Shown: positions 52,922 to 62,863, numbered from the stretch's first letter. The stretch is 64,000 nucleotides of DNA from an uncultured Asticcacaulis sp. (GCA_936940865.1 CAKZJB010000005.1:1-64000), one strand, 5' to 3'. Translations and numbers: made by a program. The notes: generated by a model not told the origin, from the sequence alone.

Positions 52922-54790
52922 TCCGCTCTTAGACTTTTGACTTCCCCGTTTTCCTCACTCTCCGGCTTCTCCGACCGCGTCGAAGCGACAAAGACGCTTG
53001 TCCGCTGGACCTTTCTCGTCAGCGCCGTCGCCGTTGCCGTGGGCTCTGCCTGTGCTCTGTTCCTGTGGCTGCTCGACCGCGCCACCGAACTCCGGTTCCA
53101 GTTCCCCTGGCTGCTCTTCCTCCTGCCGATCGCCGGCTTTCTGATCGGCCTGGCCTATCTGTGGAAGGGCTCGTCGACGGAAGGCGGCAACAACCTGATC
53201 GTGGAACAGATCCACGAGCCGGGCGCCGGCGTCCCGCTGCGTATGGCGCCGTTCATCCTCGTCGCCACCGTCCTGACCCACCTCTTCGGCGGCTCCGCCG
53301 GTCGTGAAGGTACCGCCGTGCAATTGGGGGGCAGTCTGGCCAGCGGGGTCGGCAAGCTGTTCAAGCTAGACAGCGATGGCGTTCGTATCATCCTCATGGC
53401 CGGTATAGCGGCAGGGTTTGGCGCGGTGTTCGGCACGCCCTTGGCCGGCGCCGTCTTCGCCCTCGAAGTCCTGACCCTGGGTCGCGTGCAATATGTCGCT
53501 CTGATCCCTTGTCTGGCGTCGGCCTTGATCGCCGATATCACCTGCCGCGCCTGGGGCATCCACCACACGCTCTACAACATCAGCTACCTCTCCGGTCAAA
53601 GCCATGTGGAGTTTGATCCGATCATGCTGCTGAAGGTCGCCATCGCCGGTGTCGCCTTCGGCCTGATCGGCATGGTCTTCGCTGAGGCCAACCATACGCT
53701 CGGCGCCTTCATGAAGAAGCACATCAAGTTCGCGCCGCTGCGTCCCCTGGTCGGGGGCCTGGCCATCATCGCCCTGGTCTACATCTTCGGCACCCGCGAA
53801 TATCTGGGCTTGGGCGTCTGGTCGCCCAATCCGCATGATGTCACGATCGCCCGTCTGTTCGGCCCTGAAATCCATCCCTGGGCCTGGGCGCTGAAGCTGC
53901 TGTTCACCGTCGTGACGTTGAGCGCCGGCTTCAAGGGCGGTGAAGTCACGCCGCTCTTCTTCATCGGCGCCGCACTCGGCAACGCCTTGGCTGGCATCCT
54001 GGGTGTCCCGCCCGACCTGTTCGCCGCATTGGGCTTCGTCGCAGTCTTCGCCGGCGCCGCCAATACGCCTCTCGCCTGCACGCTCATGGGCATCGAACTC
54101 TTCGGCTCGACCCATGGCGTCTACATCGCCGTCGCCTGCTGCGTCGCCTATCTGTGCAGCGGCCACTCGGGCATCTACCTGTCGCAACGGATCGGCGTGC
54201 CCAAGACTCTTGATGGTGACCTCCCGCCGGACGCCACCCTGCGCGACGCCCGCCAAATGCGCGCTCAGCCGGCTCTGGCCACGATCGCCACCAACTTGAT
54301 TGAAAAAGTAGCCCCCGCCTCCTCCACGTCCGCATCCACATTTGTCCAGAAAGAGTCCGAGTCTATGTCTCATCATCACGCCGTCACCAGCCGTGAAATT
54401 GGTTTGGTCCGCATCTATCTGAAGCCTAACGACCGTTCGCCCCAAGCGACCAAGTCCTGGTGGAACCAAACCCCGCTCTATCGCGAGCTCGTCAAAGCGG
54501 CCAAGGCCGACGGGATCATGAACGCCACTGCCCACCATACGCATTTCGGTTATGCCAATCACGGCTCGGTTCACGCGGAAGGCGCGGAATTGGCCAACCC
54601 CGAACTGACCATGTATGTCGAACTGATCTGCGCGCGTCCGAAGCTCGAACAATTCTGCGCCAAGCACGCCGCCCTGCTGGCCAAGAAGGTCATCGTGTAT
54701 AAGCACCTGGAGCACTGGACTCTGGCGCCGCACGTAGTCGACTCAGACAATTCAACGCCACAGGCACGCGCTGCATTCACGACTGTTTAA
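52919..54790 (+). CDS. CLC-F type fluoride/proton antiporter fused to DUF190
   Basis: A 623-residue protein. The first 430 residues are a CLC transporter: [20 protein letters not shown] replaces the usual GSGIP region, followed by [18 protein letters not shown], typical of fluoride-exporting CLC-F proteins. A linker leads to a DUF190 domain (about 505-610: [16 protein letters not shown], then [16 protein letters not shown]). The start is taken as GTG 52919 because the upstream ATG at 52880 lies inside the riboswitch. A fused DUF190 beside a free one (38674) suggests it modulates fluoride export. Confidence 0.88.
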   Translation: MSALRLLTSPFSSLSGFSDRVEATKTLVRWTFLVSAVAVAVGSACALFLWLLDRATELRFQFPWLLFLLPIAGFLIGLAYLWKGSSTEGGNNLIVEQIHEPGAGVPLRMAPFILVATVLTHLFGGSAGREGTAVQLGGSLASGVGKLFKLDSDGVRIILMAGIAAGFGAVFGTPLAGAVFALEVLTLGRVQYVALIPCLASALIADITCRAWGIHHTLYNISYLSGQSHVEFDPIMLLKVAIAGVAFGLIGMVFAEANHTLGAFMKKHIKFAPLRPLVGGLAIIALVYIFGTREYLGLGVWSPNPHDVTIARLFGPEIHPWAWALKLLFTVVTLSAGFKGGEVTPLFFIGAALGNALAGILGVPPDLFAALGFVAVFAGAANTPLACTLMGIELFGSTHGVYIAVACCVAYLCSGHSGIYLSQRIGVPKTLDGDLPPDATLRDARQMRAQPALATIATNLIEKVAPASSTSASTFVQKESESMSHHHAVTSREIGLVRIYLKPNDRSPQATKSWWNQTPLYRELVKAAKADGIMNATAHHTHFGYANHGSVHAEGAELANPELTMYVELICARPKLEQFCAKHAALLAKKVIVYKHLEHWTLAPHVVDSDNSTPQARAAFTTV

Positions 54791-54913
54791 AGTCGGCACC
54801 TAATGTCCAAACGATAGGAAGACACAGCCGTCATGGCCGGACGGCGGACCGCTTCGACGTCTTCTTGTTCGAGTGACAATGGTTCTGACGGTTCACCCCT
54901 GGGCCGTCAGTAC

Positions 54914-54944
54914 GGGGGCAAGGCATCCTCACCGCCTTGCCCCC
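54914..54944 (+). terminator. Hairpin after the CLC-F gene
   Basis: GGGGGCAAGGC pairs with GCCTTGCCCCC around a nine-base loop, 123 bases after the stop. A very stable stem; only a weak T-rich tail follows. Confidence 0.6.
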
Positions 54945-55062
54945 ATCTCTGTGGAACAGCCGCTTAGTCTATCCGCATCCGGGATCAAGGTTCGTTCAAC
55001 TTTGTCGCGCCGGTAAGCTGAAGCTCAAAATCTCTAAGCCCCTTCCCAGGGTGTTCAGAGAT

Positions 55063-55110
55063 GCCGCCTATCAATGTTTCGGTCCCCCTCCGCGGGCATT
55101 GGTAGGCGGC
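55063..55110 (-). repeat. Palindromic element, copy B
   Basis: GCCGCCTATCAATG (55063-55076) pairs with CATTGGTAGGCGGC (55097-55110), one wobble. Read on the minus strand it matches copy A at 28239-28289 in stem, in the GCCCGCG(G)AGGGG loop and partly in the flanks (AACGT...GGAAG). It lies between the CLC-F and relaxase genes. Confidence 0.6.
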
Positions 55111-55245
55111 ACTTCCTTCCGAGACGTTCCGGCCTTGATGGAACCGATTATGACTATTGCACGTCATTGCCAAATCAAAGCTTGCTTAGGTTCCATCTTC
55201 AACCTTTTGAAGGATGAAGCGGCTAAATCTCACACTCGCTCAAAA

Positions 55246-56262
55246 TTACCGATCAATCTCAGTCTGTCGTTTAGGTGATTGAATTTTGATCGGTTGGAGT
55301 TTCGCCAACCGCTCGGTTACGGTTTTTGCCAAGGCCACCGCCAATTCTTTGTCACCGGGATGCTCGGATTCAGCCAGCGTGCGCGTTGCCGCGTAGTAAT
55401 ATTCCAGGCGGTCTTTTTCTAACTTTTCGGCACGCGAAATCCGGTCAGGGGAAATTCCACCGCTTTCCCTCTTTCGGCCCTCGGCCAACATGGACTTTTC
55501 CGCACGGTCAGGTCCGCGGTCTCGCATTAATCGGGCGAGGCGGGTTGTCGAATTTGCCTCGATACCATGCTCACGTAGAGAAGCGGCAAATCCGTCCCGC
55601 CATCGTTTCAAGTCGGCTTTGCGGGGATTGAGCCGGCGACCATCGTCACCTTCCAATTTCAAGCACAGGTGAAGGTGCGGATGATCGGGGGGATCAGGAT
55701 CCGGATCGGTGGAAGGGGTATGGTAGGCAAAGACATATTCATGTCCGTTGAATTCACTCTGGGCGAAGGCCCTAAGGGCGCGTTTCAAGCTGACTTGGTC
55801 AGTTTCGGCCGGCATGGAGAACACGACATTGATCGTATCTCGGAGACTACTCACATCTCCGATAATGGTGGCACCACTATCGCGCCAGTCGTTTTTGAGT
55901 GCCTTCAATTCCTCCTTACCACTCACCAAAAGACCGTCCTGGTCCTCAACTTCTATCTGACCTTTACGACTGATGTAGTCGATGTGCCGGCCTATCTGGT
56001 GCATCCCCTTGCAAGAGGATGTGATTTTAACGACAACCTCGGGCGCCTTCCTCGCCGTAAGCGCCAGCCGATCGCGGATCTCTTGTGCCTTCGCAGCGAC
56101 AAACTTGGGGTCATCTGCGGTATTCTTCGACTGATAGCCCCCAGTGCTCAACATGGGTTTCGAGCGCGCCGGTAGCATCTTGACCTGGGCCTTGTATTCT
56201 CCTTCAGCCCATTCGACCAGGAAGCCATCGACATAAGACTTAGGGAGACTCAATGGCGCCAC
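55246..56262 (-). CDS. VirD2-like relaxase
   Basis: A 338-residue relaxase that nicks oriT and pilots the strand. GRHIDYISRKGQIEVED is typical of the VirD2/MobA relaxase family and HPHLHLCLK is the metal-binding HxH motif III. The tyrosine nucleophile cannot be placed with certainty. It is short, ending soon after the relaxase domain, so helicase or transport domains are absent. It overlaps the mobC-like gene by 13 bases. Confidence 0.83.
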   Translation of the reverse strand: MAPLSLPKSYVDGFLVEWAEGEYKAQVKMLPARSKPMLSTGGYQSKNTADDPKFVAAKAQEIRDRLALTARKAPEVVVKITSSCKGMHQIGRHIDYISRKGQIEVEDQDGLLVSGKEELKALKNDWRDSGATIIGDVSSLRDTINVVFSMPAETDQVSLKRALRAFAQSEFNGHEYVFAYHTPSTDPDPDPPDHPHLHLCLKLEGDDGRRLNPRKADLKRWRDGFAASLREHGIEANSTTRLARLMRDRGPDRAEKSMLAEGRKRESGGISPDRISRAEKLEKDRLEYYYAATRTLAESEHPGDKELAVALAKTVTERLAKLQPIKIQSPKRQTEIDR

Positions 56263-56801
56263 CGCCTTTCATTGGCATCCAGCAGCGCTCGCACTAATTC
56301 GCGATGCGAGGCGACTTCTTTGGCGACAAAGTCGATTTGGGCAAGGGTCAGGTCGTCCTTGTCAAGGCGTTCATTTATCCGCCGCGCGATCTGGTTCACG
56401 TTGCGACCCAAGGCAATCATGGCCCTGTTTGACTCAGTCAGCGCCTTGACCTCTTCCCCGCTTAGCGGCGTAAAACCCGTTGTTAGAAGCCTGACCAAGG
56501 ACCTGAATAACCGGGCGACGGTCGTTTGCTCGCGCCGGGCAATGTCAGCCAGGTCGGCATAGTCTTGAGCCGACACTGACACCTCGAACCGTTTGCGTTT
56601 CTCCCCCCGGACGGCGTGGGACTGCCGTATAAGGGCCGCCCCCTCCCCTTGCGGGTTCGATTTCATCACTTCGGAAAGGACGCGGCGGACGGCATCCGAT
56701 GGTGTCATTCCCCTGCCCTCGCACCAGGTTTTGAAGGGCGCCTTCATGTCGCCGAGGTCGACGACGAGGGTTTGCTGTTTTTTCTTCTCGACAGTTTCCA
56801 C
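56250..56801 (-). CDS. MobC-like relaxosome accessory protein
   Basis: A 183-residue protein of the MobC type. RFEVSVSAQDYADLADIARR looks like a ribbon-helix-helix start, and the C-terminal LGRNVNQIARRINER block is the MobC signature. Such proteins bind oriT and help the relaxase open DNA. The start lies beside the likely oriT. Confidence 0.82.
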   Translation of the reverse strand: METVEKKKQQTLVVDLGDMKAPFKTWCEGRGMTPSDAVRRVLSEVMKSNPQGEGAALIRQSHAVRGEKRKRFEVSVSAQDYADLADIARREQTTVARLFRSLVRLLTTGFTPLSGEEVKALTESNRAMIALGRNVNQIARRINERLDKDDLTLAQIDFVAKEVASHRELVRALLDANERRWRH

Positions 56802-57252
56802 GGCAATCCAATCGAACCAATTTCAGGCAACATAATATATTCCCGGCCTTTGGCCTATCCTGCCTTTCAATATATTCTCTTGAGTTTTTTCGCGCGCGAA
56901 AATTTTCGACCTTCGGCACCTACGGCGTTGGGCCATCCACTACCTCGATCAAGGGGCTAAATTTCGCACACCCAAAACGGTAGGCAACGGCTATTTCGCC
57001 ATGCTATTATCCTGCGTCGCCTCGGACGTAGTAACCCTAAGCGACATGCGGTTTAGCATTAACACGGGTCCCCGCTTAGTCGGGCGGCCCACCAAATAAA
57101 ATACCCTTAGGTATCCGTCATCCCTGATGTCGGATCGGGAAATACGTGGGGCGTGCTTCCCGTGTTGCGCGTACTACCCGCCTGGCACCAGCCGGTGCCA
57201 GGCTGTATTATGCCGTCACACCTACGGAAGCGGGCTAAGAAAGGTGTGTTCT
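56802..57252. other. Probable oriT region
   Basis: A 451-base gap between mobC and the XRE gene. It contains ATTATCCTGCG at 57007-57017, matching the YATCCTG/C nic core used by VirD2 and IncP relaxases; the nick would fall between 57014 and 57015. Several short inverted repeats and AT-rich runs flank it. Position next to mobC-relaxase supports oriT. Confidence 0.6.
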
Positions 57253-57516
57253 ATGAACGATAACGGCAGACCTCGTAATCGAGTGGATTCCTACGTAGGT
57301 CACCGTCTCTGTACGCAGAGACTTTCCCGATCCCTGTCGCGAGAACAATTGGCCGAACGGCTACACACACATGGCCCGATGATCCAACGCTACGAAAATG
57401 GCCTGGAAAGGATCAGCGCGTCCCGCCTCTACGAAATCGGCAAAATCCTCGACGTGCCTGTGGCGTACTTCTTCGACGGGTACGCCGAATCCGAGTTCAG
57501 ACCCGGCGACCTGTAA
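57253..57516 (+). CDS. XRE-family regulator
   Basis: An 87-residue XRE protein from ATG 57253 (VDSYVGHRLCTQRLSRSLSR, then RYENGLERISASRLYEIG, ending YFFDGYAESEF). It is a shorter relative of the regulator at 29025. It may control the mob or par genes nearby. A hairpin terminator follows directly. Confidence 0.82.
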   Translation: MNDNGRPRNRVDSYVGHRLCTQRLSRSLSREQLAERLHTHGPMIQRYENGLERISASRLYEIGKILDVPVAYFFDGYAESEFRPGDL

Positions 57517-57536
57517 AGGGGGCTTTGCCGCCCCCT
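57517..57536 (+). terminator. Terminator after the XRE gene
   Basis: AGGGGGC pairs with GCCCCCT around TTTGCC, immediately after the stop codon, then CTTCCC. A compact, stable hairpin. Confidence 0.55.
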
Positions 57537-57640
57537 CTTCCCGCTTCGCGGCAATTCACCCTTGCAAGACCCACAAGGTGCGCGGCTCGCGCCGCCGCGC
57601 AAATTATGCGCGCGCGTTTGGCTTGGCGGAGGAAAGAAGG

Positions 57641-58603
57641 TTATTCGCGCGCGTCAGCCAAGCGCTCGATCTGCACTTTTGCGGCGGACACTTCCTCTCG
57701 ATCCGATGTGGCCTCCCACTGAATCACCACATGCAGGGCTTTTGACGGACGGGCATTCAGAACCAACACGCCTTGTCTGCCGCCGACCAAGACATGAAGA
57801 ACTGGTTGGGTGATCGGCGTTTGGTCTAAGCATGTATTCTGATCCGGTTCAGGAATGGCATCGGCCGCATGCGCAGGTTTGTCCTTCACTAGTTTCGGGT
57901 TTTCACTTTCGATAGGCGGAGCGGCAGGCGTCATAGTTGTTGAGGGTGTCGACACCCGCCGTTTAAAGGTATCGACGGATGTCCGGGTTACCTCGCCCTG
58001 AGAACTTAGCCAGGTGCGGGTTTGATCGGGCCACTTCGAAAGCAGCCCAGCCACTTCGTATAGGGTGTCCGGTGATTGGCATTTCCCGGTCGAATACAAT
58101 GTCTCGATTTCGGTCGGGCCATCGACCAAGACCAGATACTTGCTGACGGCTGCGTTTGAGATACCAAGCTTGGTGGCGACGGCGCCCTTTTTCATACCGC
58201 CATTGACCTTGGCTTGAATGAACAAGGCCATTTCCATGGGCGTCAGTCCATCACGTTGCAGGTTCTCAACGACCTGTTCAAAATCCGTATGAGCCTCATC
58301 TACGAACGCCGGAATTGTGGTTAGCCCCGCGGCCTTGGACGCCCTCAATCTTCGTGCGCCGAAATTGAGCATATAATGGCCAACGATACTCGGATGGGAT
58401 TTGACCGATACGGGCGATTTCACACCAGATTGCCGAACGCTCTCCGTCAACTCGGCCAGCGCGGCCTGATCGAAGGTCCGGCGCGGCTGATCGGGGTCTT
58501 CGTGGACGGTCTCGATATCTAGCAATAAGGGCTTGCCAGTCTGCCCAGCGCTGTCCAAGGCGGCAAATGCATCAAGAGCATCTAGGTTTAGGGTCGTGGT
58601 CAA
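57641..58603 (-). CDS. parB: ParB partition protein
   Basis: A 320-residue ParB. The N-terminal box is DIETVHEDPDQPRRTFD, followed by LAELTESVRQSGVKSPVSV and a helix-turn-helix (MKKGAVATKLGISNAAVSKY). ParB binds centromere sites and loads ParA. The start is probably TTG at 58603, overlapping the parA stop by four bases; a more upstream start would lie inside parA. Confidence 0.85.
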   Translation of the reverse strand: MTTTLNLDALDAFAALDSAGQTGKPLLLDIETVHEDPDQPRRTFDQAALAELTESVRQSGVKSPVSVKSHPSIVGHYMLNFGARRLRASKAAGLTTIPAFVDEAHTDFEQVVENLQRDGLTPMEMALFIQAKVNGGMKKGAVATKLGISNAAVSKYLVLVDGPTEIETLYSTGKCQSPDTLYEVAGLLSKWPDQTRTWLSSQGEVTRTSVDTFKRRVSTPSTTMTPAAPPIESENPKLVKDKPAHAADAIPEPDQNTCLDQTPITQPVLHVLVGGRQGVLVLNARPSKALHVVIQWEATSDREEVSAAKVQIERLADARE

Positions 58604-59424
58604 TTCAAGGCCTCGCTCGCAATCTTGAAGCCCATGCGGCTTAGGACCATATCGAAAACAGGCTGAATTTCGTTCCAAGCGTCACGCGCTGCTGTTTTTT
58701 TGAGTTCCGGTAGGAACTGCCCGACGGCCTGCGCCTCGGCAATGGCCGATCGCTTTGGAATGAAACCGTAGCGGGTCTCCCCTGCCCTCTTCTCTGATAC
58801 CAACCGCGTCCCGAACTTTTCCGTCAACGTTATCATGTTGCCGCGCTGAAAGGGCGTGGGCTCGACCAGGTTCGGCAGGATGCCCAAAAACTCCAGTTTC
58901 GGATTTAGCGCTGTCTTGATCTTGGAAAGGCCAAAGCGCGGATGCCCCAATAGCCCGGCGATACCCTCGATGGCTTCCTGGTTCAATTGAACCGGCGCCA
59001 AAGCGTAATCAGCGCTGATCAAAGCCGAAGCGTAGCGGATATCGGGGTTAGGATTCGTGTCGATAATGCAAAGGTCAAAACTTTGATCGCAGGCCTTCAA
59101 CAGATTTCGCAGTCTCGTCGCGAAAGCATTGTGGTTCCCAGCCTGCTTCTCCAACGCTGTTAGCTTGTCGTCGCCGGCTAAAAGGACGATCTGGTCCGTT
59201 GTCCTAATTTCCACCGTCGCGTCTTCTTCCAATACCGTGCCCGACGTAACGGGAAGTGTCATGACGTCGGCATGGGCCATCAAGGGTCGGCTAGTGTTCC
59301 TCTGGTGGTCCAGGTCGATGACCAACACCCGCAAGCCTATCGTGCGGCTGTAATGGGCGAGTTGCGTCGCGATCGCGCTCTTGCCTACACCACCTTTTTG
59401 GTTTGCTAGCACGAGGGTTTTCAA
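58600..59424 (-). CDS. parA: ParA partition ATPase
   Basis: A 274-residue ParA/MinD-type ATPase. The deviant Walker A is NQKGGVGKSAIATQ, the A' region LRVLVIDLDHQRNTSR and Walker B CIIDTNPN. Translational coupling to parB by a four-base overlap is typical. Together they position plasmid copies before division. Confidence 0.9.
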   Translation of the reverse strand: MKTLVLANQKGGVGKSAIATQLAHYSRTIGLRVLVIDLDHQRNTSRPLMAHADVMTLPVTSGTVLEEDATVEIRTTDQIVLLAGDDKLTALEKQAGNHNAFATRLRNLLKACDQSFDLCIIDTNPNPDIRYASALISADYALAPVQLNQEAIEGIAGLLGHPRFGLSKIKTALNPKLEFLGILPNLVEPTPFQRGNMITLTEKFGTRLVSEKRAGETRYGFIPKRSAIAEAQAVGQFLPELKKTAARDAWNEIQPVFDMVLSRMGFKIASEALN

Positions 59425-59879
59425 AGCGGCCTACCATTATTTAGGGTTGAATCAGCGCCAATACCGACTTTTAGAGGCGGCCTGCTTCGCTGACAATGCC
59501 GCTTCCTTTCCCATGGTCAATTATCCGCACTCTTGAGTGAGTTTGTCTTTCACTGACAGCCAAATCAGCCACTTAATAGCTACTTTGATGCCCAGGCCGC
59601 ATTAAGAGCGGACAAGAGCGGACAAGAGCGACAGAGAGGCAACTGTTTCAATTTGCGCAGACTAACACACCATTCTCTTGCGCCGACCTGCGCTGTTGTG
59701 GTGTATCTGACCTAATTGTGATTTATTCGCATCAAAATAATAGCGATTTGTTTACGATTGTGCACCATGAGTGTGTGTGCCACAGATTGCTATAGCCTAT
59801 GACTGTTCTGATCTATCTTGTTTCGGAGTAGCGCGGCGGGGGCACTCCTGCTGGCTATGCCCAAGGAATGGAGGACTGC
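59425..59879. other. Divergent par gap with 10-bp tandem repeats
   Basis: The gap separates two divergent partition operons. AAGAGCGGAC is repeated in tandem from 59604, with a partial third unit ending near 59632. AT-rich stretches follow. A centromere or operator role is likely. Confidence 0.5.
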
Positions 59880-60563
59880 ATGCCCGTTATTACCTTCGCG
59901 AACTCGAAAGGCGGTTCGGGAAAGACGACAAGCTCGTTATTGCTTGCCTGCGCCCTGGCTCAGAAAACCGCGACGGCTATTATCGACGCCGATCCGCGCA
60001 AGCCTTTGGCAAGTTGGAAGAAAAAATCAATCGAGAACGGGACGTTTCCAAAAAACCTAACCGTGGAATCGGACGTAAATGAAGATAACATCATCAAGAC
60101 TATCGAGGGTCTGCAATCTTCAAATACGTTTGTAGCCGTTGACCTTGAAGGGTTGGCCTCTCGCATGATGTCGTATGCGGTAGCCCGGTCAGATTACATA
60201 ATCGTTCCGTGCAAAGAACAACAACAGGACGTGGAAGCGGCCTTAGATGTTCTACGGAAACTAGGTTTAGATTTTGACATGTTGGGACGTAAAGTCCCGT
60301 TTGCATTGCTATTCACTATGACGAAATATGTGAAGTCCCGTTCATCGCGTGCGATTGTAGAGCAATTAAAGAACTCTCCAATATCTGTCTTCCGCACAGA
60401 AATCACAGAGCGGGATTCATTCAGCCAGATATTCATGCGTGGCGGCACTATCTACGACTTGGACAAGGCCACTGTCTCGAATATCGACAAGGCTATTGAA
60501 GAGGTAGACGCTTTTACCTTGGAAGCTATCGATAGATTGAAATTAACGCGAGCGGCGGCCTGA
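59880..60563 (+). CDS. Second ParA-like ATPase
   Basis: A 227-residue ParA of the short type (no N-terminal HTH): NSKGGSGKTTSSLLLA, ATAIIDADPRKPLASW and FVAVDLEGLASRM. ATG 59880 follows GGAGG; 59868 is possible. Related to VirC1/ParF proteins. The downstream 102-residue gene is the probable partner. A VirC1-like role in conjugation is the alternative. Confidence 0.85.
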   Translation: MPVITFANSKGGSGKTTSSLLLACALAQKTATAIIDADPRKPLASWKKKSIENGTFPKNLTVESDVNEDNIIKTIEGLQSSNTFVAVDLEGLASRMMSYAVARSDYIIVPCKEQQQDVEAALDVLRKLGLDFDMLGRKVPFALLFTMTKYVKSRSSRAIVEQLKNSPISVFRTEITERDSFSQIFMRGGTIYDLDKATVSNIDKAIEEVDAFTLEAIDRLKLTRAAA

Positions 60564-60573
60564 GGATTAGCTA

Positions 60574-60882
60574 ATGTCCACATCCAAAATCAACAGCCTT
60601 GACCTGAGCGACTTTACCAGCCCCAAACCAGATCGGGAAGGGCAGGGGGCTGCTCCAGAAGCACCCATTTCCAAAGAGCAAGAGCGGGCTTTGTTGTCGT
60701 CGCATTCGGCTTTTCCATCCCGGGAAGTCAAGGCCGCGACCCGCAAGGTAAACATGAATCTGTACGTTGACCCGGAATTCGCGGAACTGGTCAAAGCGAC
60801 GTCGAAGATGCATCGGTACTCGTATGGTGAACTGTTTGAAATGGCTTTGAAGCATTTGCTCGAAACCAAGGGTATTCGCTGA
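60574..60882 (+). CDS. ParG-like ribbon-helix-helix partner
   Basis: A 102-residue protein. The first 60 residues are flexible; the C-terminal part (VNMNLYVDPEFAELVKATSK, then SYGELFEMALKHLLE) looks like a ribbon-helix-helix DNA-binding fold. This organisation matches ParG-type centromere proteins that partner short ParA ATPases. It begins ten bases after parA2 ends. Confidence 0.72.
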   Translation: MSTSKINSLDLSDFTSPKPDREGQGAAPEAPISKEQERALLSSHSAFPSREVKAATRKVNMNLYVDPEFAELVKATSKMHRYSYGELFEMALKHLLETKGIR

Positions 60883-61033
60883 GTCGAGGATAGGAGGTCT
60901 CGGTGTTATGCGCCGGCGTCTCCTCATCCCCTTCTTGCCAAGCCCTATCGTGTTATTTTGTGTTAGATAGAGTGTTATAGGCTTAACTGAATTGCGTACC
61001 TCACTGATTTGATTTGCCGAATTGCGATTCCTG

Positions 61034-61616
61034 GGTGGGCGAAGTTACGAATCGCGGTGGGTATTGTGACGAGGTGTGGTGGGCAAAGTTACGCCGGGCC
61101 GGGATTTTAGTGGTGCAGGGGCGAATTGCTCCGATTTGGTGGGTGAAGTTACGAATGTGCGCCTGATTCGGTTTGCTTGCGTGAAGATCACTCGGAGCGG
61201 GCGACTATTTCAGGCGAGTCGAGCGTTTCTGGTGGGCGAAGTTACGAACTTATAGCGGTCAACGCATATTAGGTTTTTGCCATAAGTCTTTGTAATTACG
61301 CATATAAGGTTGAGTGTTAATTTTCATGCGTTTGTTCAATCGCCTTCGGGCCAGGGAGTTGGCTGTGCCGGTGGGCGAAGTTACGAAGAAAACACTTGCG
61401 CCGGTGGGCAAAGTTACGAAGAATGTTTGCAACTCCACCGATTCTCACGATCGCTTTTTTCCTTGTAAAAGCAGGATGATAGCGGTCCCCTCAGCTGGGG
61501 CGGTGGGCGAAGTTACGTATCAGAAACTGGAAATTCAAACTACGGTGGGCATTGTTACGAAAGGTGGTGCCGCCGTCGACGTTCAAAAGCCTCTTATTGG
61601 TGGGCGAAGTTACGAA
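61034..61616 (+). repeat. Ten iterons, replication origin
   Basis: Ten 18-base repeats with consensus GGTGGGCGAAGTTACGAA, all in one orientation, at 61034, 61056, 61078, 61138, 61231, 61370, 61403, 61502, 61544 and 61599. The second and ninth are the most changed. They bind RepA and control copy number. The spacing is uneven, and an AT-rich part lies near 61260-61330. The last iteron overlaps the RepA start by one base. Confidence 0.92.
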
Positions 61617-62842
61617 TGTCGGAAAAGGAAAAGATAGCGCATATGGCACGGAGGTCTAGGAACTTATCCACAGGCGGGGATATGGAAGAATTATTCCGTA
61701 TCGAGACCACACGCGGGGCCGAAGTCCCCGTATCTGGTAGCCCGGAAGAGGCGACCTCGGCGAAGGTGCCTGCCCATCTTGATACCAGTCAACCGGCAGT
61801 CCGTAGGGCGCCATTGCTGCCAGAGCGTCGCGGCATCGACCTGTTTATGATCGACCCATTATCGGGCGTGATCTTAAAGAGCGACATGCAGTCGTTGGAG
61901 CATCCGATTTTCTCCCTGTCGAAGGTTAGGGACATGTCGATCTACACCTATAGCCACAATGAGAATTGGCTGAAGGTGACACCTTCGATCATCGGTCGGG
62001 CGACCATCTATGATCGAGACCTAATCCTTTATATCACCAGCCATATCGTTCGGGCTGTAAACGAAGGTACACCGGTTAGTCAGACGGTCAGATTGACGGC
62101 GCATGACTTTCTCAAGTTCGCAAATCGTGGGAACGGCGGACGGTCATATGATCTTCTTCGGGAATCGCTCACGCGGTTAAGCGGAACGCGGATCGAAACC
62201 AATCTGAAAACGAATGATCATCAGGAATTTCGGACATTTGGCCTGATAGAGTCAGCGAGCATTCTGCGGGAAACTCGCGAAGGGCAAATGTTGGATTTGG
62301 AAGTTAAGGTATCTGATTGGCTGTTCAAGGCGATCTCTAACAGTGAAGTGCTCGCCTTACACCCGGACTATTTTCGTCTGAAGCGTCCCCTTGAGCGGCG
62401 ACTGTATGAACTGGCGAGGAAGCACTGTGGCCGGCAAGAGAGCTGGGTGGTCTCCCTGGACGTCTGTCAAAAAAAGTCGGGGTCGCGCGGGGAACTGAAA
62501 GAGTTCCGTCGCATGGTGCGGGAAATCGTAGATACGAATGCGGAAACCAACCACTTTCCCGACTACAATATCCGAATGGAAGGGGACTATCTAATCTTCG
62601 AACTGCGAGGCGGCTCTGCCTTGGCCAAGCCTATCGGTATTCCGGATGGTTCCCGGCCCAAGCTTAAAAGCGACACCTATGAAAAGGCGCGGAAGGCCGC
62701 GCCTGGTCTGGACGTGTATGCGTTGGAGGCGGATTGGATTTCGTTTTGGGAGAGTTCGGGCAGACCTAAACTTAAGACCCCGGATGGCGCTTTCGTAAGC
62801 TATTGCAAGAGCCGGGTAAGCGGCGCGAAAAAACGGGCCTAA
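61616..62842 (+). CDS. repA: RepA replication initiator
   Basis: A 408-residue RepA of the RPA type common in alphaproteobacterial plasmids (RRGIDLFMIDPLSG, then FSLSKVRDMSIYTYSHNEN, and LKRPLERRLYELARKHCG). Two winged-helix domains are expected. ATG 61616 overlaps iteron 10; later starts at 61643 or 61682 are possible and would leave the DnaA box at 61664 outside the gene. RepA binds the iterons and represses itself. Confidence 0.9.
   Translation: MSEKEKIAHMARRSRNLSTGGDMEELFRIETTRGAEVPVSGSPEEATSAKVPAHLDTSQPAVRRAPLLPERRGIDLFMIDPLSGVILKSDMQSLEHPIFSLSKVRDMSIYTYSHNENWLKVTPSIIGRATIYDRDLILYITSHIVRAVNEGTPVSQTVRLTAHDFLKFANRGNGGRSYDLLRESLTRLSGTRIETNLKTNDHQEFRTFGLIESASILRETREGQMLDLEVKVSDWLFKAISNSEVLALHPDYFRLKRPLERRLYELARKHCGRQESWVVSLDVCQKKSGSRGELKEFRRMVREIVDTNAETNHFPDYNIRMEGDYLIFELRGGSALAKPIGIPDGSRPKLKSDTYEKARKAAPGLDVYALEADWISFWESSGRPKLKTPDGAFVSYCKSRVSGAKKRA
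61664..61672 (+). promoter_or_regulatory. DnaA box TTATCCACA
   Basis: A perfect consensus DnaA box directly after the iteron array. It lies inside the longest repA frame, and may be part of the origin. Confidence 0.7.
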
Positions 62843-62863
62843 GAGAGAAGGGCGCGCGTCGCG

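Noticed and set aside
53366-54733. 455-residue minus-strand frame opposite the CLC-F gene
   Set aside because: Shadow of the CLC-F coding sequence; low-complexity, Gly- and Asp-rich translation.
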